Origin: Streptomyces sp. NRRL S-340
Lineage (GTDB): Bacteria > Actinomycetota > Actinomycetes > Streptomycetales > Streptomycetaceae
NCBI RefSeq assembly: GCF_000720185.1
Contig: NZ_JOIY01000013.1
Location: 95,217 to 159,216, forward strand
DNA length: 64,000 nucleotides
Direction: 5' to 3'
Both the position numbers and the translations under genes were made by a program. The notes below the pieces were generated by a model. That model was not told the origin of the DNA. It searched no databases and saw only the letters and a program-made list of their open reading frames with translations. Shown here piece by piece: positions 19,255 to 27,042 of the stretch. Each line of letters opens with the position of its first letter. The first letter of the stretch is position 1.

Positions 19255-20477
19255 CGACCCCCGACGCCGTCCCGCTCAGCGGCCCCCGGTTCCAGACCGA
19301 ACCCGCCGTCCTGTACCGGGAGATGCGGCGCGACCACGGCGCGGTGACACCGGTGCTGCTCGACGGGGACGTCCCGGCCTGGCTGGTGCTGGGCTACCGC
19401 GAACTGCACCAGGTGACCGGCGATCCGGTGCTGTTCAGCCGGGACTCCGGCCTGTGGAACCAGTGGGAGAACATCCCCGCCGACTGGCCGCTGCTGCCCA
19501 TGATCGGCCGCAAGCAGCCCTCGATCCTCTACACGGTCGGTGAACGCCACCGCGAGCGCGCCGCGATGATCAGCAACGCGCTGGAGGCCGTCGAGCCGTC
19601 CGAACTGCGGCGCCACTGCGAGCGGTTCGCCGACGAGCTGATCGACGCGGTGTGCACCGAGGGCGCCGCCGACCTGATCGCCGACTACGCGATGCTGCTG
19701 CCCGTGCGGGTCCTGGCCCGCCTCTACGGGTTCTCCGACGAGGAGGGCCCGGCCCTGGTCACCGCGCTGAACGACATGATCGACGGGCGGGAGCGGGCGA
19801 TCGCGGGCCAGACGCACCTGGCCCGTTCCATGGCCGCCCTGCTCGCCGAGCGTCGTCAGCGGCCCGCCGACGACGTGGCCTCGCGGATGCTCGCCGACAC
19901 CGGCGGGTTCAGCGAGGAGGAGGTCGCGCAGGACCTGATGGTGATGATGGCGGCCGGTCACCAGCCGACCGCCGACTGGATCGGCAACTCGCTGCGTCTG
20001 ATGCTGACCGACGAGCGGTTCGCCGCCTCCCTGTTCGGCGGGCGCAACAGCGTCGCCGAGGCGATGAACGAGGTGCTGTGGGAGGACACGCCCACGCAGA
20101 ACGTGGCCGGGCGCTGGGCGACCCGCGACACCCAGCTCGGCGGGCGCCGGGTCCGCGCCGGCGACCTGCTGCTGCTCGGCCTGCAGGGCGCCAACTCCGA
20201 TCCCCAGGTGCGCACCCACGGTTCGGAGCTCACCGGCGGCAACAACGCCCACTTCTCCTTCGGCCACGGCGAGCACCGCTGCCCGTTCCCCGCGCAGGAG
20301 GTCGCCGAGGTGATCGCGCGGACGGGCATCGAGGTGGTGCTGGACCGGCTGCCGGACATCGACCTGACGGTGCCCGCCGCATCCCTCACCCGTCGTCCCT
20401 CGCCCTGGCTGCGGGGGCTGACCGAGCTGCCCGTGCGGTTCACTCCGACCCCTGCCCTGGGAGGCACGTCACGATGA
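19251..20477 (+). CDS. Conservon cytochrome P450, CYP157-like, lacking the ExxR motif
   Basis: 408-aa P450-fold protein, the CvnE-type member that some conservons carry. The haem-thiolate loop is intact (FSFGHGEHRCPF, Cys344) and the I-helix region reads MMAAGHQPTADWIGNSL, without the usual acid-alcohol AGxxT pair. The K-helix, where nearly every P450 has ExxR, reads E274-V-L-W277. Loss of ExxR is known from the CYP157 family of Streptomyces, always found beside a CYP154 gene as here. It may be a regulatory or haem-sensing subunit rather than a monooxygenase (inference). GTG 19251 overlaps the GTPase stop; own stop overlaps the second P450 start, so all six genes 16265-21718 form one coupled operon. 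Confidence 0.93.
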   Translation: MTTPDAVPLSGPRFQTEPAVLYREMRRDHGAVTPVLLDGDVPAWLVLGYRELHQVTGDPVLFSRDSGLWNQWENIPADWPLLPMIGRKQPSILYTVGERHRERAAMISNALEAVEPSELRRHCERFADELIDAVCTEGAADLIADYAMLLPVRVLARLYGFSDEEGPALVTALNDMIDGRERAIAGQTHLARSMAALLAERRQRPADDVASRMLADTGGFSEEEVAQDLMVMMAAGHQPTADWIGNSLRLMLTDERFAASLFGGRNSVAEAMNEVLWEDTPTQNVAGRWATRDTQLGGRRVRAGDLLLLGLQGANSDPQVRTHGSELTGGNNAHFSFGHGEHRCPFPAQEVAEVIARTGIEVVLDRLPDIDLTVPAASLTRRPSPWLRGLTELPVRFTPTPALGGTSR

Positions 20478-21718
20478 CGACCGGCACCGAAGAAACGACA
20501 GGCACCGACAGCACGCGCATCGTCCTCGACCCCTTCGTCACCGACCTGGACGGGGAGAGCGCCCGGCTGCGCGCCGCGGGTCCGCTGGCCGCCGTCGAAC
20601 TCCCCGGCGGTGTCCCGGTGTGGGCCGTCACCCGCCATGCCGAGGCCAGGGCCCTGCTCACCGACCCGCGTCTGGTGAAGGACATCGAGGTGTGGGGCGC
20701 CTGGCGGCGGGGGGAAATCCCCGCCGACTGGCCGCTGATCGGCCTGGCCAACCCGGGCCGTTCGATGCTCACCGTGGACGGCGCCGAGCACCGCCGGCTG
20801 CGCACCCTGGTGGCGCAGGCGCTCACCCCGCGCCGGGTGGAGCGGATGCGCGAGCGCATCGGGAAGCTCACGCAGGACCTGCTCGACGAACTGCCCGCGG
20901 ACGGCGGGACGGTCGACCTGAAGGCTGCCTTCGCCTACCCGCTGCCGATGTACGTCGTCGCCGACCTGATGGGCATCGAGACGGCCCTGCTGCCCCGGCT
21001 GAAGGTGCTCTTCGAGAAGTTCTTCTCCACGCAGACCCCGCCCGAGGAGGTCGTCGCCACGCTGACCGAACTGGCGCGCCTGATGGGCGAGACGGTGGCC
21101 GCCAAGCGTGCGGCGCCGGGCGACGACCTCACCAGCGCCCTGGTCCTGGCGTCCGAGGACGGCGACCGCCTCACCGACGAGGAGATCGTCTCCACCCTCC
21201 AGCTGATGGTGGCGGCCGGTCACGAGACGACCATCTCGCTCATCGTCAACGCGGTGGTCAACCTCTCCACGCATCCCGCGCAGCGGGCGCTCGTGCTGTC
21301 CGGCCGGGCCGACTGGCCGGCGGTGATCGAGGAGACCCTGCGCTACTCGACGCCCACCTCGCACGTCCTGATCCGGTTCGCGACCGAGGACGTGCCGGTC
21401 GGCGACAAGGTGATCCCCGCCGGGGACGCGCTGATCGTCTCCTACGGCGCGATAGGCCGCGACGAGCGGGCGCACGGGCCGAGCGCCGGCGACTTCGACA
21501 TCACCCGCGAGTCCGGGGCGCGCCACATCTCCTTCGGGCACGGCCCGCACGTCTGCCCGGGCGCGGCGCTCTCCCGCCTGGAGGCCGGTGTCGCGCTGCC
21601 CGCGCTGTACGCCCGTTTCCCGCGCCTGGAGCTGGCGGTGCCGGCGTCCGAGCTGCGCAACAAGCCGGTGGTGACCCAGAACGACCTGTTCGAGCTGCCG
21701 GTCCGGCTGGGCTCGTAG
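20474..21718 (+). CDS. Cytochrome P450, CYP154-like
   Basis: 414-aa soluble bacterial P450 with all canonical motifs: I-helix MVAAGHETTISLIVNAV (AGxxTT oxygen-activation groove), K-helix EETLR (E287, R290), and haem loop ISFGHGPHVCPGAALSRLEA with Cys361. It should hydroxylate a hydrophobic substrate using an unlinked ferredoxin and reductase, neither of which is encoded here. Pairing of a normal CYP154 with an ExxR-less CYP157 at the end of a conservon is conserved in Streptomyces, so the activity may be part of, or controlled by, the Cvn signalling complex. Start overlaps the previous stop by ATGA. Confidence 0.93.
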   Translation: MTTGTEETTGTDSTRIVLDPFVTDLDGESARLRAAGPLAAVELPGGVPVWAVTRHAEARALLTDPRLVKDIEVWGAWRRGEIPADWPLIGLANPGRSMLTVDGAEHRRLRTLVAQALTPRRVERMRERIGKLTQDLLDELPADGGTVDLKAAFAYPLPMYVVADLMGIETALLPRLKVLFEKFFSTQTPPEEVVATLTELARLMGETVAAKRAAPGDDLTSALVLASEDGDRLTDEEIVSTLQLMVAAGHETTISLIVNAVVNLSTHPAQRALVLSGRADWPAVIEETLRYSTPTSHVLIRFATEDVPVGDKVIPAGDALIVSYGAIGRDERAHGPSAGDFDITRESGARHISFGHGPHVCPGAALSRLEAGVALPALYARFPRLELAVPASELRNKPVVTQNDLFELPVRLGS

Positions 21719-21723
21719 GGTGG

Positions 21724-21753
21724 GGGCGTCCCGCCGGTCCCGGCGGGACGTCC
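21724..21753 (+). terminator. Short hairpin after the P450 gene
   Basis: 10-bp perfect core stem (21727-21736 and 21741-21750), extendable by three pairs with one G-U, directly after the P450 stop and 30 bp before the next gene. Confidence 0.55.
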
Positions 21754-21781
21754 GTCACCGCACCACCCGGAGAAACACCCG

Positions 21782-22825
21782 ATGACCCATGTCGCGGACC
21801 CCGAGCGCTACAACGGCACGATGCGCTACCGGCGCACCGGGCGCTCGGGGCTCGACCTGCCCGTCCTGTCCCTCGGCTACTGGCACAACTTCGGCGACGA
21901 CCGGCCGTTCGAGACGCAGCGCGAGATCGCCCTGCGCGCCTTCGACCTCGGCATCACCCACCACGACCTGGCGAACAACTACGGGCTGCCCTACGGTTCG
22001 GCCGAGACCAACTTCGGCCGCCTGATGCGGCAGGACCTCGCGCCCTACCGGGACGAGCTGGTGGTCTCCACCAAGGCCGGCTGGGACATGTGGCCGGGCC
22101 CCTACGGGCAGGGCGGCGGCTCCCGCAAGTACCTGCTCGCCTCGCTGGACCAGTCGCTGAAGCGGACGGGCCTGGAGTACGTCGACATCTTCTACTCCCA
22201 CCGGCTGGACGCGAGCACGCCGCTGGAGGAGACGATGGGCGCCCTGGACACCGCCGTCCGCCAGGGCAAGGCCCTGTACGTGGGCATCTCCTCCTACGAC
22301 GCCGAGCGCACCCGGCAGGCCGCCGCGATCCTGCGCGAGCTGGGCACCCCGCTCCTCATCCACCAGCCGTCGTACAGCATGGTGAACCGCTGGATCGAGA
22401 CGGAGGGCCTGCTGGACGCCGCCCGGGAGGAGGGCTTCGGGGTCATCGGCTTCACCGCCCTGGCCCAGGGGCTGCTGACCGGGCGCTACCTCGACGGCGT
22501 GCCCGAGGACTCGCGGGCCGCGCGGGGCACGTCCTTCGACGCGGCGTGGCTGTCGGAGGACATGCTGCGCCGGCTGCGCGCCCTGAACGGCCTCGCGGCG
22601 CGCCGCGGGCAGAGCCTCGCCCAGATGGCGCTCGCCTGGGCGCTGCGCGACGAGCGTGTCACCTCCCTGGTCATCGGCGCCTCGCGGGTCGACCAGCTGG
22701 AGCAGAACGTGGCCGCGCTGGAGAACATGGACTTCAGCGACGAGGAGCTGGCGGAGATCGACGAGTACGCCACCGACGGCGGCGTGGACCTGTGGCGCGA
22801 GGCCCGCACCGGCACGCTTTCCTGA
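21782..22825 (+). CDS. Aldo/keto reductase (YghZ / L-glyceraldehyde-3-phosphate reductase type)
   Basis: 347-aa NADPH-dependent (beta/alpha)8-barrel reductase. The N-terminus MRYRRTGRSGLDLPVLSLGYW and the motifs HHDLANNYG (catalytic Asp and Tyr), STKAGWDMWPGPYG (catalytic Lys), YVDIFYSHRLDASTPLEETM and the coenzyme loop VIGASRVDQLEQNV place it in the AKR14/YghZ group that detoxifies L-glyceraldehyde-3-phosphate and methylglyoxal. Start ATG 21782 follows GGAGAAAC. It lies downstream of the conservon operon but behind a hairpin, so it may be transcribed partly independently. Strong terminator follows. Confidence 0.92.
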   Translation: MTHVADPERYNGTMRYRRTGRSGLDLPVLSLGYWHNFGDDRPFETQREIALRAFDLGITHHDLANNYGLPYGSAETNFGRLMRQDLAPYRDELVVSTKAGWDMWPGPYGQGGGSRKYLLASLDQSLKRTGLEYVDIFYSHRLDASTPLEETMGALDTAVRQGKALYVGISSYDAERTRQAAAILRELGTPLLIHQPSYSMVNRWIETEGLLDAAREEGFGVIGFTALAQGLLTGRYLDGVPEDSRAARGTSFDAAWLSEDMLRRLRALNGLAARRGQSLAQMALAWALRDERVTSLVIGASRVDQLEQNVAALENMDFSDEELAEIDEYATDGGVDLWREARTGTLS

Positions 22826-22830
22826 AGCAC

Positions 22831-22868
22831 GGCGAAGGCCCCCGTCCACGGGGACGGGGGCCTTCGCC
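22831..22868. terminator. Strong bidirectional terminator
   Basis: Perfect 17-bp stem (22831-22847 and 22852-22868) with a 4-nt loop, 5 bp after the aldo/keto reductase stop and 4 bp beyond the 3' end of the oppositely oriented tRNA; can serve both. Confidence 0.9.
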
Positions 22869-22872
22869 CAAG

Positions 22873-22942
22873 AGCGTTGGGCAGGCCTTGCACCTGCATC
22901 TCCCCGCGGGAAGCGGGGTGTCTTTCCTTGGACCACCAACGC
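22873..22942 (-). tRNA. tRNA-Gly, anticodon UCC, with unusual T loop
   Basis: A 70-nt cloverleaf can be drawn by hand on the minus strand. Acceptor GCGTTGG/CCAACGC (7 bp, discriminator U); D arm GTCC-AAGGAA-AGAC with A14 and G18G19 present but a C13:A22 mismatch; anticodon arm CCCCG-CTTCCCG-CGGGG, giving U33 and anticodon UCC at 34-36; 4-nt variable loop; T arm GCAGG-TGCAAGG-CCTGC. CCA is not encoded. Odd points: T-loop reads UGCAAGG instead of UUCRAxY, so the T54-psi55-C56 element is altered at 55 and the D:T elbow may be weak; the anticodon loop can close a sixth C32:G38 pair. The discriminator U fits glycine identity. It reads GGA codons, rare in this GC-rich coding DNA. Confidence 0.8.
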
Positions 22943-23017
22943 ACGGCCGGGCACCGGGAGTCGCGCGTTCCGGCGGCCTGCTCGCCTCAACCGTAGCCGA
23001 GGTCCGCCCGCGCCGCC

Positions 23018-23680
23018 TCACGGGGCTCGCCCCGGTTCACCCGGACGCGCGGACGCCGCCGGCCGGCGCCCCGGGGCCGACCGCGGCCGGGGCCGCGCGC
23101 CGTCCAGGGCGAGGGCGACCAGCCGGCCCACGTACGCGGCGTCCAGCGGGGCGCCGCTGAGCAGCACACGGGTGAACAGCGGCCCGCTGACGGCCTCGAC
23201 GAGCAGGCCCGGGTCGGTCCCGGCGGCCAGCTCTCCCCTCTCGACGCCGCGCCGGACCATGACGGCGGCGCGTTCCAGGCGTTCGCTCCAGTAGGGGCCG
23301 CGGCGGTCGTCGAGCGTGTCGTCGTGCTCGACGCTCAGCCGCAGCAGTGCCTGCCCCTGCGCGGTGGACAGCAGCCCGGCCAGTGCGGTGAAGAAGCCCT
23401 CCAGGTCCGCGCGCACCCCGCCGGTGTCGGGGACCGGCAGCGCGCTGTCCAGTTCGGTGGTGAGGGCGTCGAGGATCAGGTTCTCGCGGGTCTTCCAGCG
23501 CCGGTAGACCGATGTCTCGTGCACCCCTGCCGCGCGGGCGACGGCGGCGACGGTCGCGCCCGCCAGTCCGTGGCGCGACAGCAGGTCCACGGCGGCGGCG
23601 AGCACGGCCTGCCGCATGGGTTCGCCGCGGCGCCGCAGGGGCTCGGCGGCGGGTCCTTCCGGGGAGGCGTGCGAGGTCAT
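23018..23680 (-). CDS. TetR family transcriptional repressor
   Basis: 220-aa regulator with a typical TetR N-terminal HTH (about residues 22-68: MRQAVLAAAVDLLSRHGLAGATV then VARAAGVHETSVYRRWKTRENL) and a C-terminal ligand-binding domain of the TetR_C type found in acyl or aromatic-responsive repressors. Divergent from a zinc alcohol dehydrogenase gene, with a perfect 24-bp inverted repeat in the 119-bp gap, so it most probably represses both itself and the dehydrogenase. The C-terminal tail is Pro/Arg-rich. Confidence 0.92.
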   Translation of the reverse strand: MTSHASPEGPAAEPLRRRGEPMRQAVLAAAVDLLSRHGLAGATVAAVARAAGVHETSVYRRWKTRENLILDALTTELDSALPVPDTGGVRADLEGFFTALAGLLSTAQGQALLRLSVEHDDTLDDRRGPYWSERLERAAVMVRRGVERGELAAGTDPGLLVEAVSGPLFTRVLLSGAPLDAAYVGRLVALALDGARPRPRSAPGRRPAASARPGEPGRAP

Positions 23681-23695
23681 GCCCCCATGCTACGC

Positions 23696-23719
23696 CCAAC
23701 GCAAGTCGTCTTGCGTTGG
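23696..23719. promoter_or_regulatory. TetR operator (perfect inverted repeat)
   Basis: CCAACGCAAG and its exact reverse complement CTTGCGTTGG, separated by TCGT. It starts 15 bp upstream of the TetR start codon and about 80 bp upstream of the dehydrogenase start, where it can cover both promoters. Confidence 0.8.
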
Positions 23720-23799
23720 ACGTGACGGCGCCGTACGGTGCAAAGCAAGGCGGCCTGTGACAAGAGTGCCGGTCGCCCGTACCGAGGAGGTCACCGCCC

Positions 23800-24813
23800 A
23801 TGGACCGGATGCTCGCCGCCCGCCTGCACGTGCCGAGCCGCACCCTGCGGGTCGAGGAGGTGCCCCGCCCCCAGCCCGGTCCGGGCGAGGTACTGGTGAA
23901 GGTGGAGGCGGCCGGGGTGTGCCTGTCCGACGTGCACCTGATCGACGGCACGCTCAGCCCGCTGCTCCTGCGGGGCGACACCGTGACCCTGGGCCACGAG
24001 GTGGCGGGCACGATCGCGGGGACGGGAGCGGGGGTGACCCGGTGGACGACCGGCGAGCGGGTCGTGCTCCACGCCGGGGAGACGCGCGACGGCGTCACCT
24101 ACACCCGGGGGGTGGACTACGACGGCGGCTGGGCCGAGTACGCGCTGTCCTCGGCCGACGCGCTGACGCCGCTGCCCGGCACCATCCCCTTCGAGCAGGG
24201 CGCGATCATCCCCGACGCCGTGTCCACGCCGTGGGGGGCGATCACCGCCACCGGTGCGGTGCGCCCGGCCGAAGCGGTCGGCGTGTGGGGCGTGGGCGGA
24301 CTCGGGGTGCACGCGGTGCAGTTGCTGCGCGCCGTGGGCGCGTACCCGGTCGTCGCGGTCGACCCCAGCCCCGTCGCCAGGGAGCGGGCCCTGGCCGCCG
24401 GGGCCGACCTCGCGCTGGACGCGGCCGACCCCGAACTGCGCGCCCGGATCCGTACGGCCACCGGCGGGGCGGGCGTCGCGGCGGCCTTCGACTTCGCCGG
24501 TGTGCCCGCCGTGCGCGAGCAGGCCCTGTCCGTACTGGCTCCCCAGGGACGGCTCGTCCTGGTCGGCCTGACCGACAAGCCGCTCACCGTCGGCGACGGC
24601 ACCCGCTTCAGCTACCTGCAGCAGCGGATCCTCGGCCACTACGGGTCCGACATGCCGGTGGCCCTTCCGCAGCTGCTGCGCCTGGTCCAGGGCGGCCGGC
24701 TGGACTTCTCCGCGTCCGTCAGCGGCGTGCTCCCGCTGGCCGAGGCCGCGCGCGCGGTCGAGATGCTGGAGAAGAAGGAGGGCGACCCGGTGCGTCTCAT
24801 CCTGCGCCCCTGA
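23800..24813 (+). CDS. Zinc-dependent medium-chain alcohol dehydrogenase
   Basis: 337-aa MDR-superfamily oxidoreductase. Catalytic zinc ligands are visible as C41 (GVCLSDVH) and H66-E67 (TLGHEVAG). The NAD(P)-binding Rossmann motif is GVWGVGGLGVHAVQLLRAVGA followed by VVAVDPS, whose Asp favours NAD+. The structural-zinc lobe with four cysteines is absent: the corresponding loop reads HAGETRDGVTYTRG. Start ATG 23800 follows GAGGAGGTC. Divergently controlled by the adjacent TetR. The substrate is unknown; its 3' end overlaps the small convergent gene at 24797. Confidence 0.9.
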   Translation: MDRMLAARLHVPSRTLRVEEVPRPQPGPGEVLVKVEAAGVCLSDVHLIDGTLSPLLLRGDTVTLGHEVAGTIAGTGAGVTRWTTGERVVLHAGETRDGVTYTRGVDYDGGWAEYALSSADALTPLPGTIPFEQGAIIPDAVSTPWGAITATGAVRPAEAVGVWGVGGLGVHAVQLLRAVGAYPVVAVDPSPVARERALAAGADLALDAADPELRARIRTATGGAGVAAAFDFAGVPAVREQALSVLAPQGRLVLVGLTDKPLTVGDGTRFSYLQQRILGHYGSDMPVALPQLLRLVQGGRLDFSASVSGVLPLAEAARAVEMLEKKEGDPVRLILRP

Positions 24814-25060
24814 CGGTCCGTCCGGCGGGCCCGCCCGGCCTGCCGAGCGCGGGCGGCAGTACCGGCGTCAGGTCGTGGGCGGCGGCCGGGACGCCGGGCG
24901 CGGCTCCCTGGGGAGCGGGCGCGGCCCCCGCGTCACCCGCCCCGGCGGCGCTCCCCCCGCTCGCCTGGGACGGCAGGACCGGCCCGAGCAGCAGGCCGCC
25001 TCCCAGTGCCAGTACGGCCACCACCTGCCGCCCGCCGATACGCCCGACATGACCGGACAA
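24797..25060 (-). CDS. Small putative secreted protein
   Basis: 87-aa reading frame starting at TTG 25060, preceded by AGGAGG with six bases spacing. Residues 10-30 (RQVVAVLALGGGLLLGPVLPSQA) look like a signal peptide with a possible cleavage after SQA; the remaining ~55 residues are Ala/Gly/Pro-rich without recognisable domain. It overlaps the end of the convergent dehydrogenase gene by 17 bp. Weaknesses: TTG start and low-complexity composition typical of chance frames in GC-rich DNA. The 267 bp between this start and the pseudogene at 25328 show no convincing gene. Confidence 0.4.
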   Translation of the reverse strand: MSGHVGRIGGRQVVAVLALGGGLLLGPVLPSQASGGSAAGAGDAGAAPAPQGAAPGVPAAAHDLTPVLPPALGRPGGPAGRTVRGAG

Positions 25061-25327
25061 ACGCCACCTCCTGCTGTCGGCCGGGCCGTTGCGCCCGGCA
25101 CAGGGAGGCTGGCAGACGCGGTGATCGCCGCGCCGGCGTGTCCCGCCCGGCTCCCACGGAAGAGGGACACCCCGGCACGAAGGTGACGGACCGGCGGACC
25201 GGCGCCGCGCCGGCCGGGCCGCCTCCGGCCGCAGCGGGCCGTCCCGGCGCACCCGGCCGCACCGCACCCGCCCCCAGGGCGTCCGCACCACCGCGTGCGG
25301 CCGCTCCGCGTGTCCGAGAGCCGAGGG

Positions 25328-26471
25328 TCACTGCCCCGCGCCGAACCCCCGCTTGGTGCAGGCGCACTCGGTGTAGATGTACCCGGACCGCAGCTCGGCC
25401 GTGTCCGAGCCGGGGGACGAGGCACTGCTGCCCCGCGGCTTGTGCAGGAAGTACGTCGTCCCGGGCGGCAGGGAGACGGTGCGCTGCGGGTAGTCCTTGC
25501 CGCTGTCGCTGCACGGGTGGAACCCGCCGAGGGGCAGGGTGGCACCGAAGCTGTACGCGGAGCAGCTGCCACAGCCCTGACGGCCGGCTCGGCCTCGGCG
25601 GCCGGCTCGGAGCCTGAGAAGGCGGTGAGCAGTTCACCGAAATGCCGGGTCCAGCCGTCCTGGCCGCCCGTCAGCTCGTTGGAGCCGCAGGCGTACAGCG
25701 CGTCGGCCAGCCGCGCGTCCGGCCAGGTGGCGAGGGCGCCCAGGGTCTGCTTCGGCATGCGGCCGGGGACCGTCCGCAGGTACTTCAGAGGTTCGACGGC
25801 CTCGCAGTACCTGCGCTGCTCGTAGGACGCGCCGACCGTGCGGTAGTAGGCCGCCATCCGGTCCGGCAGGCGACGGGCCGCGCGCGAACCGGGGTGGTCG
25901 CGGCCGAGACCGGCGTAGACGCCCAGCGCCTCGCGGAAGCCGGGCTGCGCGGTGCCGAACGACTGGTCCGCGCGGGCCCGGACGAGGTCGTCGGCCCGCT
26001 GGAGGCGGTCCAGGAGCAGCTGCTCGGTGGCCTCGTCGCGTGCCCTGTCGTACAGCATTCCGGCCCCGGCCGGCACGGCCGGCAGCACCAGGCCCAGGAC
26101 CGCCGCCAGGGGCGGACGGCCGGGCCGGGACAGCCGTGTGCGCAGGCCCGCGGCCGCGCCGTGCGCGGCCGCGATCCCGAGGAACACGGCGTAGCCGACG
26201 AGCACGGCGGACGGCACCCCGTCGGGGTCGGCCGGGAGCGCCACCGCGAGCAGGAACGCGGTCGCGGCCCAGCACACCACCGCCGGCATCCGGCGGCGCA
26301 GCAGCACGTAGCCCAGGCCGAGGCCGGTGAGGTTGAGCAGCGCCACGGCCAGCGCGCGCACGGCGGGCGGCTCGGCGGGCGGTGCGGCCGGTGGCCCCGG
26401 CGGCATCGGTGGTACCACGAACGCGGTGGTACCACGAACGCGTCGGCCGCGCCCGGAACGTCCCCGGACAT
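25328..26471 (-). pseudogene. Broken membrane protein gene with two frameshifts
   Basis: The original gene appears to start at ATG 26471 (after GGGGGAG), reading MSGDVPGAADAFVVPP. A 17-bp tandem duplication (26408-26441) then throws translation out of frame; the main body continues in a second frame: MPPGPPAAPP, three hydrophobic segments (ALAVALLNLTGLGLGYVLL; VVCWAATAFLLAVAL; LAAVLGLVLPAVPAGAGML) and a soluble TPR-like region (LGVYAGLGRDHPGS, YCEAVEPLKYLRTVPG, LADALYACG). Near 25560-25620 the sense reading must move to a third frame, which continues GCGSCSAYSFGATLPLGGFHPC and ends SGYIYTECACTKRGFGAGQ at 25328. Family unknown; organisation suggests a cell-surface protein with a Cys-rich C-terminal domain. 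Either a real pseudogene or sequencing error, but the duplication is exact and looks genuine. Confidence 0.6.
26408..26441. repeat. 17-bp perfect tandem duplication of a palindrome
   Basis: Two abutting identical units (26408-26424, 26425-26441), each containing the self-complementary GTGGTACCAC. Removing one copy joins the two reading frames of the adjacent gene, so the duplication is the inactivating event. Confidence 0.85.
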
Positions 26472-26594
26472 GCCGGCTCCCCCCGTGCCTCTCGTCCCGC
26501 ATGTCGGCGGAGTGAAGGTGTACGGCCGACTCACAGGCCGCTAATAGGGAGTTCGGCCGCCGGCGGCCCGGCCGGGAGGGCTCAGGACGGCCGG

Positions 26595-27038
26595 TCAGGG
26601 TGCCGCCACCAGCGGGGGTTCGCCCCAGTCCGCGGTCAGTCCCTGCCGCAGTGAGCGCACCACCGCGGCGCCGATGCGTTCGGCGAGCACCGACTCGACG
26701 ACGTCGATGGTGGCCTGGGCCCGTTCGTGCACGCGCTGTCCCTCGGCCGTCCTGCGGATCAGCCGGCGGCGCGCGGACCACGGGTCGGGGACCTGTTCGA
26801 GCAGTCCCATGCCGATGAGTCCGTGCGCCGCCTGGTGCGCCGTCTGCCGGGTCACGCCCATGCGGCGGGCGAGTTCGGACACCGTGGTGCCCTCGGCGTC
26901 GAGCATCGCGAAGACGGACGCCTGGGCCGTCGTGACCGGCTGCTCCCCCGCGGCCTCCAGGCTCGCCAGGAGCGCGTCCTCGAACCAGCGTCTGGCCTCG
27001 GAGAACAGCTGGGGCAGGTTGGCACCGCGATGACTCAT
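26595..27038 (-). CDS. MarR family transcriptional regulator
   Basis: 147-aa winged-helix regulator: helix 1 LPQLFSEARRWFEDALLASLE, then PVTTAQASVFAMLDAEG, recognition region TVSELARRMGVTRQTAHQAAHGLIGMGLLEQ, wing VPDPWSARRRLIRRTAEG, and a dimerising C-terminal helix. It is the last gene of the leftward quercetinase operon, 4 bp after the esterase stop. MarR proteins commonly respond to phenolic ligands, so it is the best candidate to bind the palindrome at 30306-30332 and be released by flavonols or phenolic acids (inference). Start ATG 27038. Confidence 0.9.
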   Translation of the reverse strand: MSHRGANLPQLFSEARRWFEDALLASLEAAGEQPVTTAQASVFAMLDAEGTTVSELARRMGVTRQTAHQAAHGLIGMGLLEQVPDPWSARRRLIRRTAEGQRVHERAQATIDVVESVLAERIGAAVVRSLRQGLTADWGEPPLVAAP

Positions 27039-27042
27039 GGGT

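Noticed and set aside
25006..25617. 203-aa plus-strand frame over the pseudogene end
   Set aside because: Arg/Pro-rich shadow; the minus strand encodes the Cys-rich C-terminal segment of the broken membrane protein.
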